A stretch of DNA of 64,000 nt from Anoplolepis gracilipes (taxonomy: Eukaryota; Arthropoda; Insecta; Hymenoptera; Formicidae), in NCBI RefSeq assembly GCF_047496725.1, contig NW_027328669.1, positions 970,001 to 1,034,000 on the forward strand, given 5' to 3'. Below, one piece after another: positions 22,191 to 32,586 of the stretch. The notes below the pieces were generated by a model that ran no database searches, was not told where the DNA came from, and saw nothing but the letters and a program-made list of their open reading frames with translations. The translations under genes and the position numbers were made by a program. Position 1 is the first letter of the stretch. Every line of letters starts with the position of its first letter.

Positions 22191-23690
22191 GTAGTTATAT
22201 TGCAAAGACGTTTTAATGTCTCAATTGTGTATCATCACATTTGTAATATCTCTGAGACCATCTTTTTTTAAATATTACAATCGTAATATTTTTACAATTA
22301 TCTTGATTGAAACCTTACATTTAAAATGTTTCTGCAATGTAATATTTTGCAATATTATAAATGCAAAATTTCTGAGCTAACTATATGTTATGCTATCGCG
22401 CAGAGCGCTTTGCGCAGCACATATATGCGGTTTTTGTGTGTCTATCTATTTTCTGATATCACTGACCACGCGGGTATCGCAATAACATTATTTTGCCTCG
22501 AACGTTGGACATTTTACAAAAGGTATGTACAATACTTATAATTAACATATCAAAATATGAAAATAAGTTACACAATATCGATTTTATATTTATATATAGT
22601 CCTTAAAAAGAAAATAATAGTATTTTAACTTCCGAAAGAGGAGATTAAGTTTCTGAAATTTATTGTGTAAAAGTTATAAGCATATACGATTGTTTAATCA
22701 AAAATTGAGTATCATACTCAAAAATAGAGTATAATAATAATAAATATATAGTTATTTTTCACATAAAGACTTCGAGTAGCATCGAACAACAATTGTCTTT
22801 TTTCTCTAATTGCGTAAAGTTTTCTAAAATGTGATTTTATATATGTATAATATGTATAATATGATATTTCTGTTAAATATTTTTAATTTTCGGTTTGATA
22901 ATAATAGATTTCTCAAATCAAAAATTAATATCTCAAAATAGAATAAGTAGAATAAATTAAAAGATTTGATTATTAGAATAAATTAAATTATATTCTAGCG
23001 TACTACTATAGACATTAATAATGCGTGTAGCATATTTGACTATAATTATTATCATATGAACATATATGAACAGATATTTAGACATTAAAAATATATAGTG
23101 TATATATATATATATATGAGAGAGATATGATGCCTGTTCACAAGCAATAGGACTGACCAAATCATCTGTCCGCACTTGCAACAGCGCCCGAGCTGCACCG
23201 AGAGTGCCGCACTCGGTCCTAAAACAGACTATATCTCGAAAACTAAAAGTCTGCCCATCTTGATCCTGGCCTCACTTTAAAGGCGAAGATTTCTACTTTT
23301 TTAAAAAATATTTTCAAAAAAAATCGAAGATGTCCAAATTTGAGAAAAAAACGATTTTTGTTTTATTTTTAAAAAATCTTGAATAAATTTTCATTTAAAA
23401 AAAAATTAATTCTACCAGATTAAAGGGCGTAAAAAGACCTTTTGAAATCACTACTATTTTTTGAAAAATCGAAATAGTCTACTAGAATTTATCAACGTTT
23501 GAAGTTAGACATGACGGCCCAAATGATAAAAATTCGAGCCCCTGTAAATAGAGAACCCGTTGGTCATAGGCCAAAATATTTGGGCAATGATTTTACTTTT
23601 GATAGAACTACAATTTGTGTAAATTTCAGCGTGATCGGAACACTTTGATAATTTGGGGTGGATCACTTCATAAAGAATGCCCCATATACC
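22191..23690. other. AT-rich stretch, little recognisable
   Basis: A possible short exon with donor AAAAG-GTATGT lies at 22400-22521, and a TA microsatellite at 23099-23118. 23200-23650 is a moderately complex segment (AACTAAAAGTCTGCCC...) without a coding frame, perhaps an old transposon tail. Confidence 0.4.
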
Positions 23691-23780
23691 AAAGTTGTTT
23701 CGGATCGCCGGCCGTCGGACATATCGCGTGTAGCAATTAGCTGATTGCAGCGTCTGATGGCCGGCGATCCGGAACAACTT
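23691..23780. repeat. 90-bp hairpin
   Basis: AAAGTTGTTTCGGATCGCCG with the following GCCGTC pairs with 23755-23780 at all but about two positions, leaving a 38-nt loop. The GC-rich stem in AT-rich sequence suggests a small foldback element. Confidence 0.75.
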
Positions 23781-23949
23781 TTGATCATTAAAGTATTTAT
23801 TTACTATTTGAAATAATTTTAATTTTAATAATTATTTATTTTTTTATTAAAAGGACAGCACTAAATATTACTGTAGCAGTTTTTCCAGTAGAAAACGGCA
23901 ACAAATACATATGTAAACATAAATATAAATATTTACCTTTTCGACAACT

Positions 23950-24395
23950 CTATCGTCATTTTCTTTTTGTCTTCTTTCCGGCGCCACTGAATGCCGTCCT
24001 ACTTGTTGTTGCTGTATCCAGCGTTGCCCTCATTGATGGTGTCGGTGGCATCAAGATCGAGGTTATCCTCGCCCTTGATGCTATCGTTGACGGCGTATCC
24101 TGCTGACAATAGAATTGTGTTCGAGCACGTTGGCCTTGATGCTACCATCAAAAATGTACTCGAAAATGGTGCAGATGGTAGCACATTCCATAAACATGTT
24201 GTCAAAGATGATGCACCCAGGGCACGTTGCCGATGGCGGCATATTCAAAGACGTCGTTTTCGTCACTCGTTCGCTTTTTGCTAAGAAAGAAAATTGTTTA
24301 TAATAAAAGATATTCCGTATAAATATCTCTCTCTCTCTCTCTTTCTCTCTCTTTAGAGCGATTTATATTTATTTATATACTTACGTTTGTTCATA
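23950..24395 (-). pseudogene. Two-exon gene fragment near the right inverted repeat
   Basis: The minus strand has ATGAACAAACGTAAGT near 24394, a start codon running into a consensus splice donor. After TTTCTTTCTTAG near 24283, an exon encodes KKRTSDENDVFEYAAIGNVP and, after frame changes, TTSRTAFSGAGKKTKRK. That exon ends in another donor-like GTAAATAT at 23940. The basic start and GKKTKRK end resemble DNA-binding accessory proteins of transposons, but there is no recognisable domain. It starts only about 100 bp inside the inverted repeat at 24492, as expected for an element-borne gene. Confidence 0.4.
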
Positions 24396-24491
24396 CTTGC
24401 GCTGCTCTCTGGAAGTAACTTTTGATGCGAAACGCGAGAGCACTCGCGCACAAATAACGAGCCGTGAAGTTCACGGCGTGAACTTGTTGCA

Positions 24492-24529
24492 GAGAAACCA
24501 GATTCAGGGCGCGCAACATGTCAAATAGG
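24492..24529. repeat. Short inverted repeat, right (partner 19381-19418)
   Basis: GATTCAGGGCGCGCAACATG within this stretch is the complement of the left copy. Also related, more weakly, to GCGCAACAGTTAATAGGGCG at the outer end of the 780-bp arms. Confidence 0.65.
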
Positions 24530-24757
24530 GCGGTATTCATAGTCCGAGTTGAAGCATTATTTTAAGTTTTTCTTGATTAAGTTTGTCTTATTTATGTAAA
24601 CTCGACTTAAGGTCCCATGTATTTACAGTTTTTAAATAGGATAATTGATAAAGAAATTAGTACTTTTTTTGCTTAAGATTTTCTTAATAAAGTAAGCAAT
24701 TAAGACGATCTTACTTTATGTTCGGCAATCTTCGGAATTTCTCTAGTGTATTAGCCA

Positions 24758-26635
24758 ATGAAATTCAAATATTTAAAAAATTCTACACGTCGTACGTCTA
24801 CAAGTTTTATAATTTGTGGATCAAATTCTCGTATATTGTTTGAAATAATAAGTAAAAATTTTAAAAGAGAAAGAAAGAGAAAGAGAGAGAAACGTGGCAA
24901 GAAAAGTGATAAAAAAACAAAAATAATAGCAAGTAAGAAACATTATACCGATACGGAAAAAAAATTTTTTGTACGAATTTCAACAAAATACTTATATATT
25001 ATTAAAAGAAAAAAAGTGATGTTACGACATTAAAAGATAAAGAAGAAGCATAGAATCAAATTTGTGATGCATATAATATATCATCTATTATTACAAGCAA
25101 AATAAGCAATCTGCATATCTTTTTCAATTAGCTGTGTTAATTATCTAAAATATATACATGTCAATTGTATGTGATAATATTTAATATAATATTTGAAAAA
25201 ATAATTTTATTTAGGTTAGATTTTATTTTAATAATTAGATAAATTATTACAGAGAAGTGTTCAGCAACTTAAAAAATTATGGAGTAATCTCAAATAGATG
25301 CTCAGAGAGATGCCCTTACGCATGAAAAACGCGATTATCAACAGGTGGTAGTTCTGAACCTTCAGCTGCTGAAATTGATCCCGATATTGCTGCTATAACA
25401 CCTAATTTGATGACAATAGCACCGACAGTATTTTCATCAAATGTATCAGATGAAATATCACAAGGTATTTACATCTTTCTTTTATTAATATCTATATTCT
25501 TTTATTTATATTTTTATAATAATAAAAAAATAGAAAAGTAACAAATAACATATTTTTTTAGAACGAAAACAGAGAATTTTTAATGACGATTGTAATCCTG
25601 AACAATTATTAATTAGAAATGAATCTTCCATTTTTGATAATTCCAAAGTCATTATCATTAATAATGAGATAAAAGGTTTAATGATTAATTTTCCTGATAT
25701 TTGCTATTAATAAATTTGTAAGTTATATTTATAATTGAAAATAATAATAGCAATTGAATATGTTACAGACTCAAGTAGTGAGAGTGATACTGAAAAAACA
25801 AAAAATCTAATGTTAGATACAAAACGTGCAATACCTAACAGCAAATATACCGGTAAATTTTATCAATGTATTTCTCATTGTGTCAATTAATTTTTTTATA
25901 AAGTATAGAATATCTACTTATATAAATCCAATAAAAAAATTGATAAAAAGATAAGCAATTATAAATGTAGGTATATATTAAGAATTATTGATTGAAAATA
26001 ATGAATCTTCCGTCTATGATAACTCCGAAAAAGTCATTTTTATTAATAATAAGATTGATATAAAAAATTTAATGATTAATTTCACTGATATTTTCTATTA
26101 ATTGTAGATTATATTTATAATTGAAAACAATAATTGCAATTGAATGTTACAGAGTCAAATAGTGAGAGCGATGATACTGACAATGAGAAAACAAAAAATC
26201 TAATATTAGACGCAAAACGTGCAATATCTAACGTGCAATATCATGCATCTACATCCAAAAATGCATCAAGAAAACATTTATCAGAAAACATAAATGACAT
26301 TGGTAAAATATGTTATATTTGCATCATTATATCTGCATGTCAATTATAATAACTTTAATGATAAATATTGTTTTTATACTGTAGCACTCTTATCAAAAAA
26401 TAAAATAAAAAGACAAGAAAATAAAAAAAATGTTGATGAGAATTCATTAAAAATAGAACGCATCAAACATATCATTCAACAGGAGCAAAATGTAGCAAAT
26501 TTAAAGCTACAACATCAAGAAGCAATACAAAAACTGGAACTAGATTATCTCAAAGAAAAGTATGCCTTAGAAATTCGTGCAGCTACTGCTGCCACTGAAT
26601 TATCTGAATTTTTACTTAAAGAAAAAGTAAATTAA
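24758..26635 (+). pseudogene. Multi-exon Myb/SANT-like DNA-binding protein gene (decayed)
   Basis: Plus-strand fragments separated by intron-like sequence. An Arg/Lys-rich exon at 24758-25095 continues into DKEEA, a TAG, then NQICDAY. After TTATTACAG, 25254-25468 encodes RSVQQLKKLWSNLK, the typical third helix of the Myb/SANT-like domain found in PIF/Harbinger accessory proteins, and later NLMTIAPTVFSSN. Acidic exons follow in duplicate (about 25560-25850 and 25980-26250). The last exon (26385-26635) is a helical C-terminus with KLQHQEAIQKLELDYLKEKY. Stops interrupt the Myb exons. The nearby Harbinger nuclease scrap supports a Harbinger origin. Confidence 0.6.
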
Positions 26636-26925
26636 TAAAAATGGTCATAATAGTAAGTCCTACCAGAAGAGAGAATTTTTTTCTTTTAAAAATGTTTATA
26701 TTATAAATTTAAAATGTTAAGTGATAAGTTCTACAGAAAAGAATAATTTTGTTTTTTTTTATAAATGTTTATATTTAAAATATTCAGTACTGCAAAGAGA
26801 CAATAATTTTGTGTTCCTTTAAAAATATTTGTTTTATAAATTTAAAATTTTAAGTAGCAATTAAGTACTGCAAAAAGAGAATATTATTTTGTTTTCTTTT
26901 AAAAATATTTATGTTATAAGTTTAT
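26636..26925. repeat. 3' flank with repeated AATATTTTG-type units
   Basis: Four diverged ~75-bp units of the form AGTACTGCAAAGAGA...TTTTAAAAATATTTATATTATAAATTTAAAATTTTAAGT follow the stop codon of the Myb-type gene. Probably its untranslated tail expanded by tandem duplication. No gene. Confidence 0.55.
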
Positions 26926-26927
26926 AA

Positions 26928-27015
26928 ACGTTTATTGTATCGAGTAATCTTACATGGGTACAATCAATAGCTCCGTTCACACCAGGAAGACCAAAATAGC
27001 TCCATTCTCTTTTCC
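26928..27015 (-). pseudogene. PIF/Harbinger transposase nuclease scrap
   Basis: The minus strand encodes WSYFGLPGVNGAIDCTHVRL, matching the first-Asp motif of Harbinger DDE nucleases (GxIDCTHI type). Only about 30 codons remain. It faces the Myb/SANT gene, as is usual for the two-gene Harbinger layout. Confidence 0.65.
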
Positions 27016-27269
27016 AAGGTTGTTAAATAGCCGATTTTTATTTCATAGATCTTGATTTTGTAGCATTTTTATCTATTCTTGAAATAAGCGTTTATAAAAA
27101 TATTTTATTTTAAAAGTATTTTATCTACATTAAAGTTATGTCGAATATGGCTGTGAATTCCCTGTCATTAATAATAATCAATAAATAAATAAAACACATG
27201 ATACAATGGATAGAAAAGTAATTGTGTTATACTTTTTAAAAAATTACTATTTTATTTTACGTATATATA

Positions 27270-27271
27270 TG

Positions 27272-27320
<49 letters not shown>

Positions 27321-27360
27321 GCACACGCACACGTATACGCATGCACGCGCGTGCGTGAAA
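27270..27360. repeat. CA/CG microsatellite
   Basis: (CA) repeat from 27276 followed by a (CG) run and CACGCACACG; alternating purine-pyrimidine throughout. Confidence 0.9.
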
Positions 27361-27399
27361 AAAGTAAATAAAAGTATATATATATATTTATATATATAC

Positions 27400-27776
27400 A
27401 GGATGTCTCAAAATGACCGTATCACCTCTCGGGTGACCACAAAAAAGATGGCGAGAAAGACGGCCCACCGCTAGGCCGGTCGTTAAATAATAATCGCTAA
27501 TCTATTGTTCTTATCAATGCTTCTCGTCTATACCCCTAGTAACCGCGAGGCAATGGCGCCAATTTACGCCGCGCGCGCTTAGCGACCGTCCTTAGGATCG
27601 TCCTTCTCGCCATTTTTTTGCAGCGGCCTGATACTCGCGCCGGATTTGCCGATCTTTGTAAATTAATTTCTCAATAATTATTCCGCAAATCGCAAAATGG
27701 TACAGGACTTTTCTACTCCATTTAACCCGCTCTACCTGCACTCGAGAGGTGATACGGTCATTCTGAGACACCCTGT
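27400..27776. mobile_element. MITE, ACAGGATGTCTCA family
   Basis: Ends read ACAGGATGTCTCAAAATGAC and, in complement, ACAGGGTGTCTCAGAATGAC, followed on both sides by CGTATCACCTCTCG. Flanked by TA repeats. Related by its outer ACAGGRTGTC to the GTCCGG family but with a different, GC-richer interior. Confidence 0.8.
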
Positions 27777-27785
27777 ATATATACA

Positions 27786-28233
27786 TACAGGATGTCCGGT
27801 CACGACCGCCCTATAGCTCAAGGGCAGATAGAGTAGGTCAAACTAAACATAAAAGTCCTTTACCATTTTGCGATTTGCGCAATAATTATTAAACTATTAA
27901 TTAAAAACGCTCAGCGAACGATATTATATATATATACAAAGTGTCCGGTAATAATCGCCCCATCTCTCTAAAGCTGATAGAGCAAGTTAAACTGAACATA
28001 AATGTCCTGTACCATTTTGTGATTTTCGCAATAATTATTAAAATATTAATTAAAAACGCTTAGCATATGCTGAATGCTATATACAGCGCACGCTCACACA
28101 CTGAGCGTTTTTAATTAATAGTTTAATAATTATTGCACAAATCGCAAAATGGTAGAGGACTTTTATGTTCAGTTTGATCTGCTCTATCTGCTCTTGAGCT
28201 ATGGGACGATCGCAACCGGACACCCTGTATAAA
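27786..28233. mobile_element. MITE array, ACAGGGTGTCCGG family
   Basis: Begins ACAGGATGTCCGGTCACGAC and ends in its complement. It contains an internal ACAAAGTGTCCGG junction, so it is one half unit fused to a palindromic unit, the same composite layout as 20309-20747. Confidence 0.8.
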
Positions 28234-28564
28234 TCATACATAATATATATATGTATGTATACATATATGTATATAAATATATATATTATTTTTATAAACA
28301 ATTATACGTAATACTTTCTTTGCATAATTAAAAAATTAATATGCGAATATACAAAATATCCCGTTTTTTTTCTATTTTACTCTCTTTCAGTTTTTCCTCC
28401 CTCACTCTCATTCTCAATATCTCTTTCTCTCTTTCTCTTTTTTCTCAATTTTTCTTTTTTAATCTCTCTCTCTCTTTTCTTTCTCAATATCTTTCTCTCT
28501 CTTAAATAAAAAAAGTCATTTTATTAAATTTATCATTACACTTCAAACTCTTTCCGTACAAGTA
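28234..28564. other. AT- and CT-rich low-complexity sequence
   Basis: TA/TG repeats then CT-rich tract at 28380-28500. No gene seen. Confidence 0.7.
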
Positions 28565-28730
28565 ACTATAACCGAAAAAAAGTTTTAAAAAACCGTAATT
28601 TTTTCGGTTTCGGTTTTGTTCACGGGTCAAGAAACCGAAACTGAAACTGAAACACTTATTCGATGTTTTATTAAACCATAACCGGAACGGAACTGAAAAA
28701 AGCTTTTGGTCCAGGTCCCTGGCTCAGATA
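28565..28730. repeat. MITE-like repeat, GGTTTCGGTT type
   Basis: Contains TTTTTCGGTTTCGGTTTTG and AAACCGAAACTGAAACTGAA, ending GGTCCAGGTCCCTGGCTCAG. A related segment lies at 30245-30440 in the opposite orientation, so the two flank the EB-module exons. Confidence 0.6.
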
Positions 28731-29045
28731 TTGACAAAATTCATATATGGCCAATTTTATATGGATTTTTTTTCCCGGAGACTTACGCGGATTTGTTCAT
28801 TTTACGCGTTAAATAATGGTATTGTAAAATTAAACGAATGCAATATCTATAAATATATATTAAATTCATTATTGTTGGTGGTTATTGAGCGATTCGTTGC
28901 AGCAACAACGAGATTGTTACGATCATTCCGGCAGTTGTGAAAAGCGAGCCTGCGAGAAGAAGAAAAGGAGGTAAAAACAAATAGTTTCGAAATAGAATCT
29001 CGAACTTGGCCGAATTAGCTTGTAACGATATAATGAAGCGCAATT

Positions 29046-29168
29046 AACCTTTGGCACACCGCGGCTTTCCTTCCTTGCACACGCATTGACCATTCTTACA
29101 CTCCAAGATGTCCGGGGATTCCTCGTCCATATAACATTCATTATCATGATAACATTAGGGGAGAAAGT
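29046..29168 (-). pseudogene. EB-module exon 3 (cysteine-rich)
   Basis: After the acceptor TATTGTTTTAG the minus strand encodes CYHDNECYMDEESPDILECK and CVCKEGKPRCAKG before a stop at about 29048. The Cys spacing is that of EB modules. The exon phase fits the previous exon, but an in-frame TAA lies six codons from its start, so this copy appears broken. Confidence 0.6.
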
Positions 29169-29323
29169 CTAAAACAATATACACTATTAATGTATATTTC
29201 TTTAATATATGTATATTTTTTTTCTTTTTTTTTAACCGCTTGCGGAACTCAAAGTTACAAGATGTAACTTTCGACATCTCTTTGTTCTTTGCAAATAACG
29301 ATCAAAATCATGTGATTACTTAC

Positions 29324-29452
29324 TAGAAATGCAGTTTGACGAATTACTGAAGTCTAAGTAGAAATCGTCCTTGCAAGCACATTTACCTTGCCTGCATTCG
29401 CTATTCGGTATAGTTTGACACGTTATATGATCCTTGCAGCTCAGTCCGTACA
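29324..29452 (-). pseudogene. EB-module exon 2 (cysteine-rich)
   Basis: Bounded by TTTTTCTAG and GTAAGT. It encodes SCKDHITCQTIPNSECRQGK and CACKDDFYLDFSNSSNCIS, an EB module (cysteine-rich domain of secreted or membrane insect and nematode proteins) with all expected Cys. The exon itself is undamaged and ends in phase 1, the usual symmetric phase for repeated EB exons. It is the best preserved of the three and belongs to a gene, not a transposon. Confidence 0.65.
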
Positions 29453-29796
29453 CTAGAAAAAGAAGAAAAGAAGAAAGAAAAAAGAGAAGAAAAAAGAAAG
29501 AAAAGAAGAAAAAAAGCACTCTTATTATTCAGGAAAACGTAAAATAAGCATTGACAAAACATAAAAATAAATATGTGCAAGCATATTTAATAGATGCAGA
29601 GAGTGTGTCTAATTCTGTCCTTGATTTTATGCAAACATGTGGTGAATTTGAAAAGTATGAATTATGCCATCAGCGTCTCGAAGTTAATTTACTCGTAGAA
29701 GCTACTTCTTGACGAATAATATACATAACGCGCTTTTCGTGTAACCACCGCGTTTTGTCCCTCGTGCGACAAAGATTTTCTAGCACAAACACTCAC

Positions 29797-29957
29797 TGGC
29801 GATGCATCTCGAATTATCGAATATCGATACTCGGTGAGTAATACGGATTGCACACACAATTTTGTTGCCTTCGGCAAAATGCATTCTGGATACATTGGGC
29901 GTCCCTCTCACAGTTACCACTGATGTGCACGTTCACGCGCTTTTCTAAAACAAGCAA
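29797..29957 (-). pseudogene. EB-module exon 1 (cysteine-rich, frameshifted)
   Basis: After TTGTTTTAG the minus strand encodes KRVNVHISGNCERDAQCIQ, NAFCRRQQNCVCNPYYSP, then after a frame change FDNSRCIA before a GTGAGT donor. The Cys pattern is C-x5-C-x5-C-x6-C-x-C. No upstream signal-peptide exon was found within the window. Confidence 0.6.
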
Positions 29958-30244
29958 TAAATTAGTAGTAAATAAGAATAGATTAATTATCCAAGAAAAA
30001 ATGGATCACGAATTATTGAAAATTGAAACGGTGGAGTTTTATCTACTGTACTGATAAGTAACAGATACTTTGACGCGATAAATTCCATATAATTTTAATA
30101 TTTTAAAAAAGAGTATCTAAAGGATATTTTAAAGAGTCTCCATTAGATTAGAATGTTTGATGGATATCTGAAAAATTGAAATTGAATTTGCTTCAAGTGT
30201 CTGAGCGATATGTAAAAGGTTATCATATATAACTATATTTAGCA

Positions 30245-30440
30245 AGATATGCTCAGATCAGGAATCCGGACCGAACTGGAATTGAAACCGAAAACCGTTC
30301 CGTAACCCTTTTTTTAGATGAACCAATATCGAAACCGAAACCAAATTTTACAAAATTTATAACACGAAATCATAACCGAACCAATAATATTATTTACGAT
30401 TAACAGTTTTTTTCGGTTCTTTTTCCGGTTTTTAACTTAT
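30245..30440. repeat. MITE-like repeat, GGTTTCGGTT type, second copy
   Basis: GGAATCCGGACCGAACTGGA followed by several AACCGAAACC motifs and TTTTTTTCGGTTCTTTTTCCGG. Related in reverse orientation to 28565-28730. Confidence 0.55.
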
Positions 30441-30631
30441 CTATATATGTATAGATCTGTTTTTTTTATAGTTTAATCAATATGACGACTTAATGCTCGA
30501 TTGAAAATGTTTAATTTTTTAATAATAAGTTGTTAGAAATATTAGTTTGGAGTAAAATAACATTATGCTTTTTTAGATTTTTTAACTGTTCTAAATATTT
30601 TATTATTACTAGAACACCACAAGCGCGCGCT

Positions 30632-30639
<8 letters not shown>

Positions 30640-30671
<32 letters not shown>

Positions 30672-30751
30672 CAAAATGGTAAAGGACTTTTATGTTTAGT
30701 TTGACCTGCTCTATCTGCCCTTAGCTATAGGGCAGTTGCGATCGGACATCC

Positions 30752-30797
<46 letters not shown>

Positions 30798-30932
30798 AGG
30801 TGTCCGGTCGCGACTGCCCTATAGCTTAAGGGCAAATAGAGCAGGTCAAACTAAACATAAAAGTCCTTTACCATTTTGCGATTTGCGCAATAATTATTAA
30901 ACTATTAATTAAAAACGCTCAGCGAACGATAT

Positions 30933-30982
<50 letters not shown>

Positions 30983-31185
30983 AAATGTCTGGTAATAATC
31001 GCTCCACCTCTCTAAAGCTGATAGAGCAAGTCAAACTGAACATAAAAGTCCTCTACCATTTTGTGATTTACGCAATAATTATTAAAATATTAATTAAAAA
31101 CGCTTAGCATATGCTGAATGCTATATACTGCGCACGCTCACACGCTGAGCGTTTTTAATTAATATTTTAATATAAATAAATAAAT
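30640..31185. mobile_element. MITE array, ACAGGGTGTCCGG family, at the PLE-B 3' end
   Basis: Half units separated by (TA)n tracts at 30640-30668, 30760-30795 and 30936-30980, with ACAAGGTGTCCGG and ACAAAATGTCTGG boundaries. The part 30863-31185 is an inverted copy of 56044-56353, contiguous in both places with PLE-B sequence. Confidence 0.8.
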
Positions 31186-31318
31186 AAGAAAGAGGCAATA
31201 AGAGCGAGGAGATGTGAATCAAATTATAAGTTTTTCATATAGGTGATGTGTCGCAGGTATATTGACATTAAGTACATTAGTAACATTCTATAAAAAGACG
31301 GAAATTATAATAAAAATC

Positions 31319-31353
31319 TGAACGTTTCGATTCATGTTTTGAATCCTCTTCAG
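31319..31353 (-). ncRNA. Hammerhead-ribozyme-like motif, PLE-B copy 1
   Basis: Minus strand CTGAAGAG, stem GATTC/GAATC with 7-nt loop, then GAAACGTTC. The core CTGAAGA and GAAAC agree with minimal hammerhead motifs described in Penelope-like elements. Confidence 0.55.
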
Positions 31354-31939
31354 CATAATATATAAAATAAATAAGTAAATTATAAATAGATAAAAACGAA
31401 ATTAATGAGAAAGCATCGCATAATAAAGGCGTAAGCAATGTGTGAACTAAAAATCGTGATCGTATTCGCATGATTAAATGGATCAATGCCTTAGAACCGC
31501 TGTACATATTTGTCGCATGTTAGTTGTATAAATTACATATATATAAGAGGATCCAACTTGTTCGGCTCTTTTATTGTACGGCTTGCATAATAATCCCGTG
31601 AGGCAATTCTCCGAGGTTTCCAGACCGAGGGAGGTATGCAGTTAGATTGAGGGGTTAAGTCTGTATTAATAAAATGAGTATAATAAATACCTGTTTGTAA
31701 TAAAGTTATTTACCACTAGTTTGTGTATAATGGTGGTGACTCAAAAAAAGCTTACAGGATATGCATTCCGTTTGCGTGTTGTTGAATCTATGGTATATAT
31801 ATCGCGCAACTGATATTTAACGTGTGGTTATGCCGATGGTACAGATGGTAATGAGCTCAAGGGCGAAAAAGACATTTAAAATGGAAAGAGTTAGATAGGT
31901 GACATTAGATCTTAGGCAGTTTGTTTATTATATCATCGT

Positions 31940-32586
31940 AAATAGCTGGTAAACATTCTATATCTGTTTATAGATTTATGCTGTTTATTTGTCGTTTGAT
32001 GTGTAACATTTCAGATATCAGTCTTTTTGTGTAATAGGGCTCATTGTCTAGTATTTGTGCATTGTCCCAGTCAAAGTCATGATTGTATGTTAGGCGGTGG
32101 TCAGTGATCACTGATTTGTTGTTATTGGGCTTCATTATGTTGGTCTTATGTTCTTTTATCCTAGCATTCAGCTTTCTGCTCGTTTGACCAACATATGAAG
32201 CGTCACAATTTAGACAATTAATTTTATGTACCGTTTGTTTTCATGGGAATAGGGATAGGATCTTTGTGTGTCTTAATAAATTTGTTGTTTTTGTTTATAC
32301 TGTAGTAGGTTAATTTGATGTCGACATCTTTTAGAGCATCCTTTATTTTATTAGTTACTGAATGCAAATATGGAATTGTGAAGTATGAGTTATTTTTGGG
32401 TGTTTGTGATTTTCTGTCGGATGGTCTATTGTTAATTAAAAACTTTATACGGTTGTTAATTGTTTTGAATATAAAATCGGTTGGATAGGAGTTGTCCAGT
32501 AAAATCTTTATTTTAAATTTGATATTCTTTTCATGGAATATGGGATGTGATAATAAGAATACTCTATCGATTAAGCCTATTATAGT
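31940..32586 (-). pseudogene. PLE-B copy 1: RT C-terminus and GIY-YIG
   Basis: The minus strand encodes RT thumb sequence (KTINNRIKFLINNRPSDRKS) and DALKDVDIKLTYYSINKNN. After a frame change it encodes the endonuclease core NCLNCDASYVGQTSRKLNAR and the C-terminal DFDWDNAQILDNEPYYTKRL. The reading joins across the Polinton to 50676 upward. Frame changes show that it is inactive. Confidence 0.82.
32581..32586. repeat. Polinton target-site duplication TATAGT, left
   Basis: TATAGT lies immediately left of the Polinton terminus and again at 50670-50675. The undisrupted PLE-B sequence at about 54637-54642 has a single TATAGT (in complement), which proves the duplication. Confidence 0.95.

Larger units (their letters stand above)
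31186..32586 (-). mobile_element. Penelope-like element B copy 1, 3' part
   Basis: The 3' 1.4 kb of a minus-strand PLE. It starts at the Polinton insertion site and goes through the end of RT, the GIY-YIG region and a ~1-kb 3' untranslated tail. Its 5' part is at 50676-52670 beyond the Polinton. Near-identical inverted sequence is at 54640-56043, and the tail is repeated directly at 52690-53740. Confidence 0.9.

Noticed and set aside
23099..23118. Promoter-like TATATA stretches
   Set aside because: TA microsatellites are abundant here and carry no positional support as promoters.
24758..25033. Lys/Arg-rich 91-codon frame as an independent gene
   Set aside because: Better explained as the first exon of the decayed Myb/SANT gene, continuing in another frame.
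29316..29519. Secreted toxin-like cysteine-rich peptide
   Set aside because: The apparent hydrophobic leader is translation of an intronic polypyrimidine tract; the Cys pattern is that of an EB module.
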